DNA of 64,000 bases, from positions 247,691,187-247,755,186 of the forward strand of contig CM062289.1 of assembly GCA_031216915.1 (NCBI GenBank), given 5' to 3'. This document shows, in pieces, positions 1 to 11,581 of the stretch. Made by a program: the position numbers and the translations under genes. The stretch comes from Pictodentalium vernedei (lineage: Eukaryota > Mollusca > Scaphopoda > Dentaliida > Dentaliidae). How positions within the stretch are numbered: the first letter of the stretch is position 1; every line of letters begins with the position of its first letter. Below the pieces are notes generated by a model. That model made no database searches and was not told where the DNA came from. It saw only the letters and a program-made list of their open reading frames with translations.

Positions 1-640
1 AAGTCCCTGTGGTCATATATGAGCTTCTTGTGAGAGCCGAAATTTTAACTTAGTGCAATTTGAGGAATATTCTGTAAAAACCTTCTTCTTCAGATCTGCG
101 GGTAGGAATCTTTTGATACTTAGTGTGCAGTATCCTTTGTGGGGTCAGATTGCAGTTTGTTCAAATCAAGTCCCTGGGTTCATATTTGTGTTCCCTATGG
201 CAACCTAAATTTTAACTTAGTGCAAAATGTGGGGAAATTCCAAAAATCTCCTCCTTCAAATCCATCAGTCCAAATCTTTTGATATTTGATATGCAGCAAC
301 CTTAGGAGGTTCTGATTTCCGTTTGTTCAAATCAAGTCCCTTGGGTCATATTTGGGTTGCCTATGGGATCCCAGCTTTTACCTTAGTGCAATATAAGGAT
401 TGTTCTTTAAAAAAATCTTCTTCACATTTACGAGTCAGATTCTTTTGTTACATAGTATTGACAACCTTAGTGTGGTGAGATTCAAGTTTGTTCAAATCAT
501 ATCCCTGTGCTCATATTTGGGCTTCGCTAGCAGCCAAAATTTTAACTTAGTGCAGCATGAGGAATATTCTTTAAAGATCTTCTTCAGATCCAATACACAG
601 AATCTTTTGATATTTGGTTAGTTAGTTGGTTAGCTAGCTG
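1..640 (+). repeat. HINE-like tandem core units, fragment
   Basis: About four degenerate units of roughly 165 bp. Each unit carries AAGTCCCTGGGTTCATATTT, then AACTTAGTGCAATATGAGGA, then CAGATCCACCAGTCAGAATC and a stretch like GATATTTGGTATGCAGCATC. These are the same words that build the arrays at 1940-3990 and 39290-40200. Neither element end is present: the window start cuts the left side, and a GGTTAGTT-rich stretch (615-650) closes the right. Short open frames here are read-through of the repeat and are not genes. Confidence 0.75.
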
Positions 641-958
641 GTTAGTTAGTTATTGGGGTTTAATAACATTTTAGATAGCTAGGATCACCTCGTGTCGGAC
701 AGTTTTACAGGTGGAGGAAGCCAGAGAGAACCACCAAGTAATGGTGAGCAACTGTCGGACTGCCCAACCTATTAACTCCACACAAGCTGGATTAGCATTG
801 GCTGAAGTCAAGTGCACCATTGATGTGCAGTATGCCTTAGTACATGGCACCACCGTGCCCTCACATGGACAATCAGGATGTAGTGCCTTGCCCAAGGACA
901 CAATGCAGTTACTCACTAGTGGGGATCGAACTGTGGACCTTTTGTTTTGAAGTCTATG
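640..958 (-). mobile_element. tRNA-derived SINE, old copy
   Basis: Matches the SINE at 63077-63441 over most of its length. The shared words are the GGGGTTTAA tail side, the ACAGTTTTACAGGTGGAGGA block, the GTGCACCATTGATGTGCAGT block and the GTGCCTTGCCCAAGGACACA block. The tRNA-like head, which would lie near 930-958 on the minus strand, is decayed: a GGGGATCGAACT remnant of the B box remains. Diverged and inactive. The overlapping open frames on both strands are by-products. Confidence 0.7.
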
Positions 959-1230
959 CTTTTGGTGGGCAACGGGTGGGGTTTGAAATTTTATCACAGA
1001 CCCCAGTGTAGAATTTGTTGTTTGTTTAAATGAACTGTGCCAATGCATAACAGCTGGTTTAAATAAACTGTGCCAATGCATAACCGAGCTGGTAAACCTT
1101 TCTTAGATGTAAATGTGAGTACATAAGATTAATGGGGTTCCATTAGTCCCTTTGTTCAAATGAGGTTCCATGAGGAGTCCTCTTGACACTAAGGGGGATG
1201 GGAGGCAGGTCTGTTGGTCAAAATGGGAGT
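959..1230. other. no recognised feature
   Basis: Non-coding sequence between the SINE and the next HINE-like element. It contains a short direct repeat, AACTGTGCCAATGCATAAC, near 1032 and 1066, spaced about 35 bp apart. I see no gene, RNA or element end in it. Confidence 0.4.
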
Positions 1231-4122
1231 TGTTAGCTCACCTGAGCAAAGCTCAAGGTGAGCTTTACTGATCGCTTTCTGTCCGTCATCCATCCGTCGT
1301 CATCTGGCGTAAACTTTACAAAACCAACTTCTCCGAAGAAACCACTGGCCCAATATTTTTCAAATGTTGGGTAAATGTTTATTACCTAATGTCAATTCAG
1401 ATTTGTTCAAATGAAGTTGCCCCTCCTCCTGGGTGGGGCCACGCCCCCAAGGGGCACCAAAATCGTTGAAAATCTTCTTCTCATGAACCAGCAGTAGCAG
1501 ATACTTGATATTTGGTATGCAGCTTCCTTTTGAGGTGTAGAATCAAGTTTGTTCAAGAGAAGTTTGTCGGGCATTATTTGCCTTCGTTATGGGAGGGGCA
1601 AAAATTTTGGCCACGCCTGAAATTTCTATTTTCTGAACCGTGAGATCGATTTGAACCAAATTTGATGTGAGATGATAATGGGTCATAAGTAGTTGAATGG
1701 TGCAAAAACAATTTTCTCATTGTCCCGTGGGAACCTCGGGAGCAAAAAATAGGAAAAACCTTAAAACTACCATATCTCTAAAACTACACGGCACAGAGAA
1801 TTCTTATTTTGTATAAAGCTTACTTTTATCCAGTAGAATAGAATGGTTAAAAAAATCCCTATCAGTTTGATCATAAGGTACTTTTTTCAGGACTTTGAAA
1901 AAGTGCTGAGTTAGCACTTTTTAACACTGTAGGCAATGGGAAAAACATTAAAAAATCTTCTCCAGATCCAGCAGGCAGAATCTTTTGATATTTGGTATGC
2001 AACATTGTAGGGTGGATCTGATTCAAGTTTGTTCAAATCAGCCTCCTGGGTTCATATTTGGGCTCAGTATAGGAGCCCGATTTCGAACTTAGTGCATTTC
2101 AGGCAAATTTCTTAAAAAATCTTCTTCTCCAGATCCAGCAGGCAGAATCTTTTGATATTTGGTATGCAACATTGTGGGGTGGTTCTGATTCAAGTTTGTT
2201 CAAATCGGCTCCCTAGATTCATATTTGGGCTCACTATAGAAGCTCGAATTCGAACTTAGTGCATTTCAGGCAAATTTCTTTAAAAATCTTCTTCTCCAGA
2301 TCCAGCAGGCAGAATCTTTTGATATTTGGTATGCAACATTGTGGGGTGGATCTGATTCAAGTTTGTTCAAATTGGCTCCCTAGATTCATATTTGGGCTCA
2401 CTATAGAAGCTCGAATTCGAACTTAGTGCATTTCACGCTAATTTATTAAAAAATCTTCTCCAGATCCAGCAGGCAGAATCTTTTGATATTTGGGATGCAA
2501 CATTGTGGGGTGGATTTGATTCAAGTTTGTTCAAATCGGCTTCCTAGATTCATATTTGGGCTCACTATAGAAACTCAAATTCGAACTTAGTGCATTTCAG
2601 GCAAATGTCTTAAAAAATCTTCTTCTCCAAATCCAGCAGGCAGAATCTTTTCATATTTGGTAAGCAACATTGTGGGGTGGATCTGATTCAAGTTTGTTCA
2701 AATCGGCTTCCTAGATTCATATTTGGGCTCACTATAGAAGCTCGAATTCGAACTTAGTGCATTTCAGGCAAATTTCTTAAAAAATCTTCTTCTCCAGACC
2801 CAGCAGGCAGAATCTTTTGATATTTGGTATGCAACATTGTGGGGTGATCTGATGCAAATTTGTTCAAATCGGCTTCCTAGATTCATATTTGGGCTCACTA
2901 TCGAAGCTCGAATTCGAACTTAGTGCATTTCAGGCAAATTTCTTAAAAAATCTTCTTCTCCAGATCCAGCAGGCAGAATCTTTTCATATTTGATAAGCAA
3001 CATTGTGGGGTGGATCTGATTCAAGTTTGTTCAAATCGGCCCCCCTGGGTTTATATTTAGGCTCAGTATAGGAGCCCAAATTTGAACTTAGTGCATTTCA
3101 GGCAAATTTCTTAAAAAATATTCTTCTCCAGATCCAGCAGGCAGAATCTTTTGATATTTGGTATGCAACATTGTGGGGTGGATCTGATCAAATTTGTTCA
3201 AATCAGCTCCCTAGATTCATATTTGGGTTCACTATTGAAGCTCGAATTCGAACTTAGTGCATTTCAGGCAAATTTCTTAAAAAATCTTCTTCTCCAGATC
3301 CAGCAGGCAGAATCCTTTGATATTTGGTATGCAACATTGTGGGGTGGATCTGATTCGAGTTTGTTCAAATCGGCCCCCTGGATTCGTATTTGGGCTCACT
3401 ATCGAAGCCCGAATTCGAACTTAGTGCATTTCAGGCAAATTTCTTAAAAAATCTTCTTCTCCAGATCCAGCAGGCAGAATCTTTTGATATTTGGTATGCA
3501 ACATTTGAACTTAGTGCATTTCAGGCAAATTCTTTGAAAAATCTTCTTCTCAAGATCCAGCAGGCAGAATCTTTTGATATTGGGTATGTACCATGCTTAG
3601 GGGGTGAGATTCAAGTTTGTTCAAGCCAAGTCCCTGGGTTCATATTTGGGCTCACTGTGGTAGCCCAAATTATAACTTATTTCAAAATGAGGAATTTTCT
3701 TTAAAAATCTTCTTCAGATCCATCGGTCAGAATGTTTTGATATTTGGTAGGCAGCATCCTTAGGGGGTGAGATTCAAGTTTGTTCAAGCCATGTCCCTAG
3801 GTCCATATTTGGACTCACTGTGGGAGCTCGAATTGTAACTTAGTTCAAAATGAGGAATTTTCTTTAAAAATCTTCTTCTTCAGATCCAGCAGTCAGAATG
3901 TTTTGATATTTGGTGTGCAGCATCCTTAGGGGGGTAAGATTCAAGTTTGTTAAAGCCATGTCCCTGGGTTCATATATGGGCTCCCTGTGGGAATCTTTGG
4001 ATATTTGGTATAAACTTTTCTTAGGAGGAGCAGATGCAACTTGTTGAAATCAATTCTCTGGGTTGATATTTAGGCTACCATGTCAGGTGAGCGCCCTCAG
4101 GCCCATTGGGGCCTCTTGTTTT
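1231..4122 (+). mobile_element. HINE/pearl-like non-autonomous element (H1)
   Basis: Starts at TTAGCTCACCTGAG, where an imperfect stem AGCTCACCTGAG/CTCAAGGTGAGCT can fold. It ends at GTCAGGTGAGCGCC followed by the hairpin GGCCCATTGGGGCC and CTCTTGTTT. The subterminal words GCTCACCTGA and TCAGGTGAGC are inverted copies of each other. Similar ends bound the elements at 8060, 29773, 32478 and 37031. Sub-terminal inverted repeats, a 3' hairpin, T-rich insertion points and an internal tandem array are the traits of Helentron-associated elements (HINE, DINE-1, bivalve pearl). No protein is encoded. The class assignment is inference; membership of one family is seen directly. Confidence 0.75.
1940..3990 (+). 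repeat. 167-bp tandem repeat array inside H1
   Basis: The word CAGATCCAGCAGGCAGAATC recurs at about 1963, 2130, 2297, 2461, 2628, 2795, 2961, 3129, 3295 and 3462, so the spacing is 164-168 bp. The unit near 3462-3552 is shortened to 90 bp. After 3590 the units become more diverged (about 3590-3990) and match the other H elements better. The inner units resemble one another more than the outer ones do, which fits recent homogenisation by unequal exchange. Confidence 0.9.
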
Positions 4123-4440
4123 TTTCTTAAGAACAAGATTTATAGGATTTTTGAGTGATTTTATGCAACAAAAATTAACTTTCACCCTGTTGGTTGGGGG
4201 GAGGGAGTGGGAGGTGTGTGGATGGGATCAACTGGGTGATTTTCTTTTTTTTTTGCTTCAAAATAAGTTTTGAAAGGGTTGAGTGATTTTATGCAAAAAT
4301 AAAAAAAAACAGTTCACAAACAGATCCTTCTCCCCAGTTAAATTATATTAACTATATTAACATGTTGATGCTGAATGTGACCACAAATACTTCTTTAAAC
4401 AATTTTATCATGTGAGCGATTAAGGCCCCTTGTTTTTCAA
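4123..4440 (+). repeat. tail of a second HINE-like element
   Basis: Contains a GAGTGATTTTATGCAA region and ends with ATCATGTGAGCGATTAAGGC followed by CCCTTGTTTTT. The same tail is at 41330-41422 (GGTGAGCGATTAAGGCCCCA). H1 therefore probably landed inside an older relative whose core units are the stretch at 1-640. That nesting is inference. Confidence 0.5.
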
Positions 4441-4578
4441 CTGCCCAACCTGTAAATTACATGGGTAGATGCATCTTGATTTGTTCGGTAAAGGGTTAAG
4501 CTAGAAAAAGTATCTTGATAATATTCAATACTGTAATTTTTTTTTGCGATATTTTTTCTCTCCCTTACTTATATGTAG

Positions 4579-4621
4579 AATGCCAGGTTATGTATACTCA
4601 AACAATGGATCAGAATGACAG
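4579..4621 (+). CDS. candidate exon of the unrecognised host gene
   Basis: A 43-nt segment sits between a strong acceptor and a good donor. The acceptor is a long pyrimidine tract ending CTTATATGTAG, and the donor is CAG followed by GTGAGT. Read from its first base it is open (NARLCILKQWIRMT plus one base), so it leaves a phase-1 junction. The next accepted exon, at 45341, begins in exactly that phase, and the split codon becomes Gly. This would make the following intron about 40.7 kb, filled with transposons. Short length means the phase match could be chance (one in three); the splice sites make it more likely than not. Confidence 0.45.
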
Positions 4622-4639
4622 GTGAGTCTTGTGGACAAA

Positions 4640-4860
4640 ATTGAACCTCCACCTAATGTGAATAGCAGATGACATTTAGGAGATAAACTTCTCTTGTTGA
4701 GTTAGACATTTGGGAATTTGACTATGGAAAACCTTTTGTTAATGAGCACCGAAGGGGCAGGTTAACAAATGGTTTTCCATAGTCAAAATCCTGAATGTCT
4801 AATGAAACAACAGATGTTTATCTCCATTGTAATTCCTGTCATCTTTAGAAGTGAAAAACT
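4640..4860. repeat. imperfect foldback (hairpin) repeat
   Basis: Left arm about 4679-4742 (GGAGATAAACTTCTCTTGTT through GACTATGGAAAACC) is the inverse of the right arm about 4762-4825 (GGTTTTCCATAGTC through GTTTATCTCC), with a GC-richer spacer of about 20 bp. Weaker pairing extends outward (GATGACA/TGTCATC). It is probably a short foldback element. It lies just downstream of the candidate exon's donor. Confidence 0.7.
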
Positions 4861-6830
4861 TCTCCCAACCCATTTTATGTGAAAAAAAAACAAAATGAGA
4901 GATGAGTGGTTTAGCGCCGTTGCTCGCTCGTAGTACTAATGTTCTAATTGACCTGCTTTTGGCAATTAGAGCACAGTGAATTTACCTGAGATTAGAGCTC
5001 GGAGCCGAGCGGCTCCCAGCCTTTCAAATTATGGGTTCAGAAAGAACAAGGTTGAATTTAACTGATGAATTACAATTGTAAATAAAACTCTTTGTGATGA
5101 AAATTATTCATTTCTTGTCTCAAACACATAGCTTATGTCCCCTCACTGGAATGAACCCAAGAAGCTTGTTTCAAATGAGCTACATTTTTTAGGCAAGAAT
5201 ACACAAAAAACTTGAATGGCTACTTCTGTAAATAGCTCTGACCCATATAGATGTTATCTATATAGAATATACCTATAATAGATTTGTGTACACAATGTTC
5301 ATCACAAGTGTGAAGTGGTGTTAACTGTAAGTCTTTGGCATGCGGTTAACACCACTCACCATGAGTGGTGTACATTTGGTACACCAAGCTACTTTGGGTA
5401 TATTTTATTTATACCATGACCGGCAGATTATCAAGACTCAATATTATTTTTTCTTGATTTTACTGAACAGCAGACGTACATACATGCAAATCTGTTTTTG
5501 TTTACATGAGCATCGGAGGCGGTACTTCCGCTATCAATTTTATTGCCGAAACGATGTGGAAAAAGAAATGGAGCCGTTTTTGTTTTAATAACATAATAAC
5601 ATAATGCTTCGAGTTGTGCTGCTTTATTAACATGAGACACTGCATGTTTGCAATTTTCGGCATCTTATGAGGTTAGAAATGTAATAAATAATTGCCGGTT
5701 TCATTTCACTCTTCGCGATGTAACGTGCAGTAAGTTCAGACAGTTTGCATTCAGGTCGACGTCACCAAAGATCAACTAAGATGTAGTTCTAATGTAGGTG
5801 TAAAATTTAACCAGTGAAATCCCATTGCTGGCGTTTTTACCACAGTTGGTGTGTAAAACTAAAATTTATGTCAGAGACTTTTCATATATAGTACAATAGG
5901 TAACCTGGCTTGTAATTTTGAGGCAGGCGATTGGCCACGGCCGCAGTTGCCCGCCTAAACTAAAATTTCTGCGGACCATAAACGACCGCCTCATGCAAAA
6001 TACTGTGGGCAATAAATATTTATGAGCTCCAATTTGTTAAGCTTGAGATTTTGCGGCACACAGCCCCAGTTAAAATTGAGAGGGGGGGTGGGGGATTTTT
6101 TTCTCAGCATTATATTTCATCAAATGGCCGGGAGCAGGTGCCTGTGCATGTAATTTCACCATTCGCCTATCCAGAATTATGCACAGAACATGCCAACAAA
6201 ATTTTGAAACATTCCAATAATAATTGGTATTCAAATGAGCGAAGTGACCAACGTTTCATATCTGTAAAATGTCACTCATTTTGTCAATGTGAGGATTCCT
6301 TTGCGTATAAAGCCTTATCCCTGAATTGTATCAGAAGTCTGAGTGATAGGCTATTTATATTAAATTATTATATCCAGCAAAATACAAAAAATACGCAGGA
6401 CGCTTCACCCCAAAACAGCTTTGTTTTAATTTTTATTTGCTGTGTGTCACGTCATTTCACCTACATGTGTTGAGTACTCTTCTTTGATGTGCAGAGCTCT
6501 GTTTTGAACAGCTAATTCCAGGTTTCCTTTCTTGCTTTCACACTCCCGTTTTTGGAAACATTCTATTTTCGAAATAACAGCATATCAAAATATTTCTTTA
6601 TTGAATAACAATTCTTCCAATATATTTACCAGTATGTAATATTCTTAGGGGTTTTTTCACCAAATGTCTTGCCGGTACCTAATGTAAACTGTTTGATATT
6701 TGTGGGACATTACTGGTCACTGGAATGGCAAAGCTCAACTAACTTCGTGTCAACTCAAGAATAGGCCCGACCTCAGTCGCCCATCTTTGATGAATTAAGG
6801 TGGACCAAAAATGGCCCTCCTGGACCCATT
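4861..6830. other. intronic sequence, no recognised feature
   Basis: No transposon family in this window matches it clearly. A small palindrome (ACCACTCACCATGAGTGGT) lies near 5350. The longest open frame, 140 codons at 6051-6473, has no recognisable motif, no splice context and compositional features of chance reading, so I do not call it a gene. Confidence 0.4.
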
Positions 6831-7045
6831 TTAGGTGGACCATTATGGCCCTCCTGCAATTCTGATAATGACAAGCCTGGGTAATCATGGTATAAAAATG
6901 GTTAACCTCTGGGGCCTGGACAAATATCCTGAATTCCCACCATTATTTTTTTGTAATATGTGGTGTAAATTGATACCACCGCTCTTTTTCACCAGAACCA
7001 CCAGTCAGAATCTTTTGATATATGATATTGATATTTGTACTCCCT
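6831..7045 (+). repeat. HINE-like remnant flanking DIRS-A
   Basis: Near the DIRS-A left end lies ACCACCAGTCAGAATCTTTT followed by GATATATGATATTGATATTT, a decayed HINE core unit. An unpaired HINE 3' end sits beyond the other side of the nested insertions at 27003-27045. DIRS-A and DIRS-D may therefore both lie inside one original HINE element. Confidence 0.4.
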
Positions 7046-7260
7046 CTATTTTTATACGACAACCAATGGCCCAGACTAGCTGGTGCTAACTCATATTTAA
7101 TCCAGGGCCAAACACAAATTTTGCCCCCCAATCCCCAAAATTTGCATGCAAAACCAAAAAAATCAAGTCCTAGATGGTCGTCCATACTTTTGAGATCTGC
7201 GCATGTGCAGTATCCAGGAAGGCACCAAAATTGGCGCAAACCTTCATTCTTTGTTTGGCC
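7046..7260 (+). repeat. DIRS-A left inverted terminal repeat
   Basis: CCAATGGCCCAGACTAGC (7063 on) through GCGCATGTGCAGTATCCAGG is the inverse of 16328-16525 with only scattered mismatches over roughly 195 bp. The outer extension, about 7046-7062 (ATTTTTATACGACAA), is not part of the inverted repeat. It reappears inverted in the internal complementary region at 16190-16215. Confidence 0.9.
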
Positions 7261-8059
7261 CTAAAATCAGCAATATTGAACTGACATCTGCGCTTTTAAA
7301 TCTCCATTTTTGAGGATGCCAGACACAAATCAATGGTAAAATTGGTGGATCCAAGGACATAAAAGGATGATGGAAGTGACCAACAGTGGTTAGAAACGTT
7401 CAGGGCTGTACCTTTATAATAATTATAAAAATTATTTCATGTTTCCCAGTTTTGGGGCATGTGCCTGACGTCATCATTCTTTCTAATGATTTATCCACTG
7501 TTTGTTAAGTGTTCCTTCCCTATCCCTCCTTGAAGCCCTCCTGTTAAACTCCCAAGCTTTTTGGCTTATTTTTATCAAAAATATTAAATTTCTTGGGAGT
7601 TTAACGTGTGTAACAGAATGTTTATTCTGTTTATCCCCATGGTTACGTCCTCACCCTAGGGGTGTTGGGTCGTTTGGGTCATGCATCTTCTATCCGATGT
7701 ATCAGTTTTTCTTTGTTTGAAGATCTTGCTTTACATTGGATAGCTTTAAAATTTGTTACTGACTTTGGGCCTTTTTTCTGTGCCAGATGTCATGTTTCCT
7801 GTTTTTTTCTTGACGTTGTTTACATTGGCAACGTCCTTAAATATATGTAGTATTTAGTTATTATTACTGTAGGCTTGTTGTAACATTATTTAATATTCCG
7901 GTAGTGTAGCAATAAAAATTTGGATTTTGACCACACTTAGGCTCTATCGGGATACCCTTGGACTCTTCATGTTCCCTTTGGGAACTTGGGCTTTTGTCAA
8001 AAAAATTTCGAAAATTTTTTTGAATTTAATTTTTCGATTTTGATTTTGATTGTTGTTTG
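7261..8059 (+). other. DIRS-A 5' leader
   Basis: Untranslated leader between the left repeat and gag. It shares blocks with the leaders of DIRS-B (27370-27790), DIRS-C (48740-49550) and mini-DIRS-E: a GTTCAGGGCTGTACCTTTAT region, a GGCATGTGCCTGACGTCATC region and a GGTTACGTCCTCACCCT region. No gene is seen; short frames here are not conserved between copies. Confidence 0.6.
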
Positions 8060-9423
8060 TTAGCTCACTTGACTGAAAGTCTCAAATTTGTTCAAGAGAA
8101 GTTTGATGGGAAATATTTGCCTTTGTTCTGAGAGAGGCAAGAATTTTTGCCCTGCCCAGAATTTTTATTTTCTGAACCGAGAGGCCAATTTGAACCAAAT
8201 TTAATATGAGGTATTATTGGGTTATAAGTACTTGATTTATACCAAAAAAATTTTTCCTGCAGCCTCGTGGGAACCTCAGGAGCCAAAAACTGCACAGCAC
8301 TGAGAATTTTTATATGGTGTGAGGCTTCCTTGGGACCAACAGAAAGGAATGGTAAAAAAAAATTGCCATCAGTTTTGTCATAAGGTACTTTTTCGGGAAT
8401 TTGAAAAAATGCTGAGTCAGCTTTTTTTAACACTGTGGGCAATGGGAAAAAAATTAAAGAATCATTTGCTTCCAAACCACTGCTCCAAAAGCTTTCATAT
8501 TTTACAAATAACATCTTTGGAACATTGATTCACATATTTGTTGAAATCAAATCCCTCGGTCCATATTTGGGTTCCCTATGGGAGCCCAAATGTTCAGATT
8601 AGTGCAGTATGAGGAATATTCTTTAAAAATCTTCTTCTTCAGATCTATCAATAAGAATCTTCTGATATTTGGTATGCAGCATGCTTAGGGGGTGTGAGAT
8701 TCAAGTTTGTTCAAGCCAAGTCCCTGGGTTCATATTTAGGCTGACAATTTAGGGTCTTGGTCCGGGCATAGAAATTTTGGACCAACATCCGGAAATGAGT
8801 TTTTTGTTTTTTTATGCTTTTCGGCCAATTTTAAGACCAAAAAATTTTTTTTTACACTGAAAATTTGGGGTCCAGGTGTGACTTGGAAATTTTGGACCAA
8901 AATCCAGAAATTAGTTTTTTTGTTTTTTATGCGTTTGGTCAATTTTAAGACAAAAATTTTTTATTTTTTTTACACTGAAAATTTGGGGTCCAGGTGGGAC
9001 TGAAATTTTGGACCAAACTCCGGAAATAAGTTTTTTTGTTTTTATGCATTTTGGTCAATTTTAAGACAAATTTTTTTTTTTTTTTTACACTGAAAATTTA
9101 GGGTCCTGGTGCGTTTTGGTCAATTTTAAGAAGAAAAAAAAATTTTAGTCTGAAAATATTTTGTTTGGGACTTCGAAAATTTCCGAACAAAAATAAAAAA
9201 AAATCTGTTTTTTATGTATTTATCTCAATTTTGGGACGTAAAAGTGCAGGAACTGAAAATAGAAGGAAAATCCTGTGTATTGTGTGGGCACAATCGCTTC
9301 ATCTAGTTGGTATATGCTTTTCTTAGGAGGGGCATATGCAGCTTATTCAAGTCATGTCCCTGGTTTGATATTTAGACTACTATGTCAGGTGGGCGCCCTC
9401 AGGCCCCCTGGGGCCTCCTGTTA
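8060..9423 (+). mobile_element. HINE-like element (H2) inserted in DIRS-A
   Basis: Starts TTAGCTCACTTGACTGAAAG and ends TGTCAGGTGGGCGCC plus the hairpin GGCCCCCTGGGGCC and TCCTGTT. The DIRS leader resumes at ATGTATCTTCATC, matching DIRS-C at 49556. The middle holds one HINE core unit (8540-8740) and three or four units of the homopolymer-rich 120-bp repeat (8745-9110), with GGGGTCCAGGTGGGAC-type cores. No coding content. Confidence 0.8.
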
Positions 9424-10340
9424 TGTATCTTCATCATATATTTATTGTGGAGTTTGTGGGAGTACGATCGACTTAGTTTTGATTATCGTGAAACCTTATT
9501 GCTCAAAATGCAAGGCGAGGAGGTCTTCCTCAGATTTACATGCATCTTGCCTTGCCTGTAGTCGATGTACACCTTCAGACGCTTGTACTACATGTGTCGA
9601 TTGGGGTGACAAAAGTTGGAAGAGGGTGTCACAGTACGTTGCTAGCGGTGAGAGGCCTATGCCGGTGCTCTCACCACAAGTAATTCAAGTTTTTCAGTTT
9701 CTTTTTCAGAGGAACAAGAACATGGTGATGGTAATGTGACACCCACCAAAAGTGTGCTACCGTTGTCGAGCTCTGATGAGCAAACGGAGCTAGCTGCTAA
9801 GTTGCTTATGAATATTTGGCAAGGGATAAGGCCACTGGACGGTGTTCTTAATCTCTTGCAGGCTGCTAGCTCGACCGGTGAAGCGCTTACTTTGTCCGTG
9901 GGAGCCGTAACACTGGGTATGTCCGTTGCGGTCAAAGAAGTGTAATGAGTAGAGCGAGCACCTTAAAAACAAAAGCTCATCCAGATACGACGGAACTAGG
10001 GAGGAAGCCAGCAAGTTTCTTGTCGGGAGGCTCGGCAAGGTCTGAAAAGTCCGCGAGTGGGAGAGGTCCCTCTCGAACCCAGCAACATCTGGGGCCAAAT
10101 GTTGTTATGAGAAACTTGCACGGGCCGGAGCATACGTCCACACCTGCCGATCGGGATGCTCCGTCTAGACTGCAGCCGGCCTTGGCCACAGTCAAGGCTT
10201 CTTCTGCTACGATCACTAAGCACACGTGACCGCATCATAGCTACCTGACTTCGGATATCCAGCCAGCTGCATGATGAAGGAGCCACTCTTTGCCTGTGAA
10301 GTCGGACCATCCGGCAGCTAGTAACCGAGGCTTCGGTCAT
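9424..10340 (+). pseudogene. DIRS-A gag N-terminal region with Cys-rich motif, broken
   Basis: Reading from about 9440 to 9739 gives a Cys-rich stretch at 9500-9600 with paired cysteines: CSKCK, then HASCLACSRC and later CTTC. The spacing suggests a zinc-binding module. The same block appears in DIRS-D (17400-17505, CVTCNNC and CGIC) and, frame-shifted, in DIRS-C (49625-49735, HCVSCCQC). A stop at 9737-9739 and later frame changes separate it from the long gag frame starting at 10349, although both lie in the same frame. Neither a protease nor a polymerase motif is present. It probably forms the amino end of the nucleic-acid-binding structural protein. Confidence 0.55.
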
Positions 10341-10348
10341 CGGGACGT

Positions 10349-11581
10349 TTGGTGAAGAGATCCATCTCTGGAATGCTGTTCCTGGATCAGCAAGTGGCTA
10401 AAAAACAGAAAACCGCTGCTCCTCAAGCCTCGGTGACGGACTTGCTGTCGCAGATTGTGCAGCTGATTGCGACATTCCAGCAAGTGTGGGAGCAGCCTCC
10501 CTCAGACTCAGAAAGTGATCTGTCGGACGGTGCTGGATCGGTCCAGTCGTTTGTTCACGCAAATGCATTGGACCAGGATTCTCAGCTGATTCAGTTGGAT
10601 GGTGAAAGGGATAAGGAAGAGGATTACCCTTCCCTTTTGGAACAACATATGGTTGCGATGGATTTTATCCATCAATACTATCCTGAGTTTGTTCCACCAA
10701 ATCAGCAAGCTGTGACATCAAGGGAGAAACCGCTGGTATCTCTAGACGCAGACTTTATACTGAGGAAGGAAGAAGTTCTTTCTTTCCCGGTCCAGTCTAG
10801 GCAGGTGTCGCAGGCCTTCAGCCATGTAGACGATGATACCATATTTAACCTCTCGACTGTGAGGAAAAGAGGCGGTTTCTTGTCAACATCTTCCATAAAT
10901 ATACCGTTCCTTGGACCACGTTCATTTAAAACGGTTGGAGATGTGCAGAGAGCTCCACTGCGTTTAGATGAGCAGGGTGGAGATTTAGACATATCCTTAC
11001 CTGCTTCATTCAGCATTTGCTCAGATGTAATGGAAACTGCAATTTCATCGAATAGAGCGAATTTGGACGCAATGTCCTATGCACATCACCTTAGCAGAGC
11101 TATGGCACAATGTCTCAACAGGAAGGAATTTGAGGATGTGTGTACCATGCTTAAAGTTCTTTCGAGGGCAATCATGTATGCCACATATAACTCCGCTCTG
11201 ACAGTGGCAAATCTGGATTTAGTTTCATGTGATGCTGCCCTTGCATCGTCATCACTTATAGATGACAAGGTTAAAAGCTCTCTCCGGGTCCCCCGGGTCT
11301 CCGGACATACTATCTTTGACGTCAAGATTTCGTTAGCATATGAACAGGCTACTAACAAAGCTTCCAGTGCTCTGCTCTTAAAGTCGGTGTCTCAACAACC
11401 CGCTTTAGCAGACTGGGGTAAGCGAGGACGTTCCAAATCAAAATCTTCTAATGGGAACTCCTCGCGAGGGTACAAGAAACCCTCATACAGTTACTCCGGT
11501 GGTCGTCTATACAGTAACTTGGGAAAGGGGCATAAGTCTGATCGGGACTATCGGTCAGACATCCCTAAGCCGATGGGGTGA
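10349..11581 (+). CDS. DIRS-A gag-like structural protein (ORF1)
   Basis: 410 codons, the longest intact frame of DIRS-A. The N-terminal third is acidic (SDSESDLSDG near residues 50-58, EEDYPSLLEQ near 90). The middle matches the corresponding regions of DIRS-C (51540-52050) and DIRS-D (19000-19600). It has the shared signature LSRAI, then ANLDLVSCDAALASS (about residues 290-304). The C-terminal 60 residues are basic and rich in Ser, Gly, Tyr and Arg (GKRGRSKSKS, then SRGYKKPSYS), as suits RNA binding. In DIRS elements this protein is thought to package the RNA. The true start is probably upstream, in the broken Cys-rich region, so residue 1 here is provisional. Confidence 0.7.
   Translation: MVKRSISGMLFLDQQVAKKQKTAAPQASVTDLLSQIVQLIATFQQVWEQPPSDSESDLSDGAGSVQSFVHANALDQDSQLIQLDGERDKEEDYPSLLEQHMVAMDFIHQYYPEFVPPNQQAVTSREKPLVSLDADFILRKEEVLSFPVQSRQVSQAFSHVDDDTIFNLSTVRKRGGFLSTSSINIPFLGPRSFKTVGDVQRAPLRLDEQGGDLDISLPASFSICSDVMETAISSNRANLDAMSYAHHLSRAMAQCLNRKEFEDVCTMLKVLSRAIMYATYNSALTVANLDLVSCDAALASSSLIDDKVKSSLRVPRVSGHTIFDVKISLAYEQATNKASSALLLKSVSQQPALADWGKRGRSKSKSSNGNSSRGYKKPSYSYSGGRLYSNLGKGHKSDRDYRSDIPKPMG

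Noticed and set aside
1940..3560. Regular repeat array as a possible CRISPR
   Set aside because: Units are 167 bp and continuous, with no short repeat/unique spacer alternation; the window is eukaryotic.
6051..6473. 140-codon open frame
   Set aside because: No motif, no homology that I recognise, no splice or promoter context; plausible as chance in unassigned intron sequence.
9657..10340. Minus-strand open frames opposite the DIRS-A gag start
   Set aside because: GC-rich shadow frames with no motif; the plus strand is the coding strand in all DIRS copies here.
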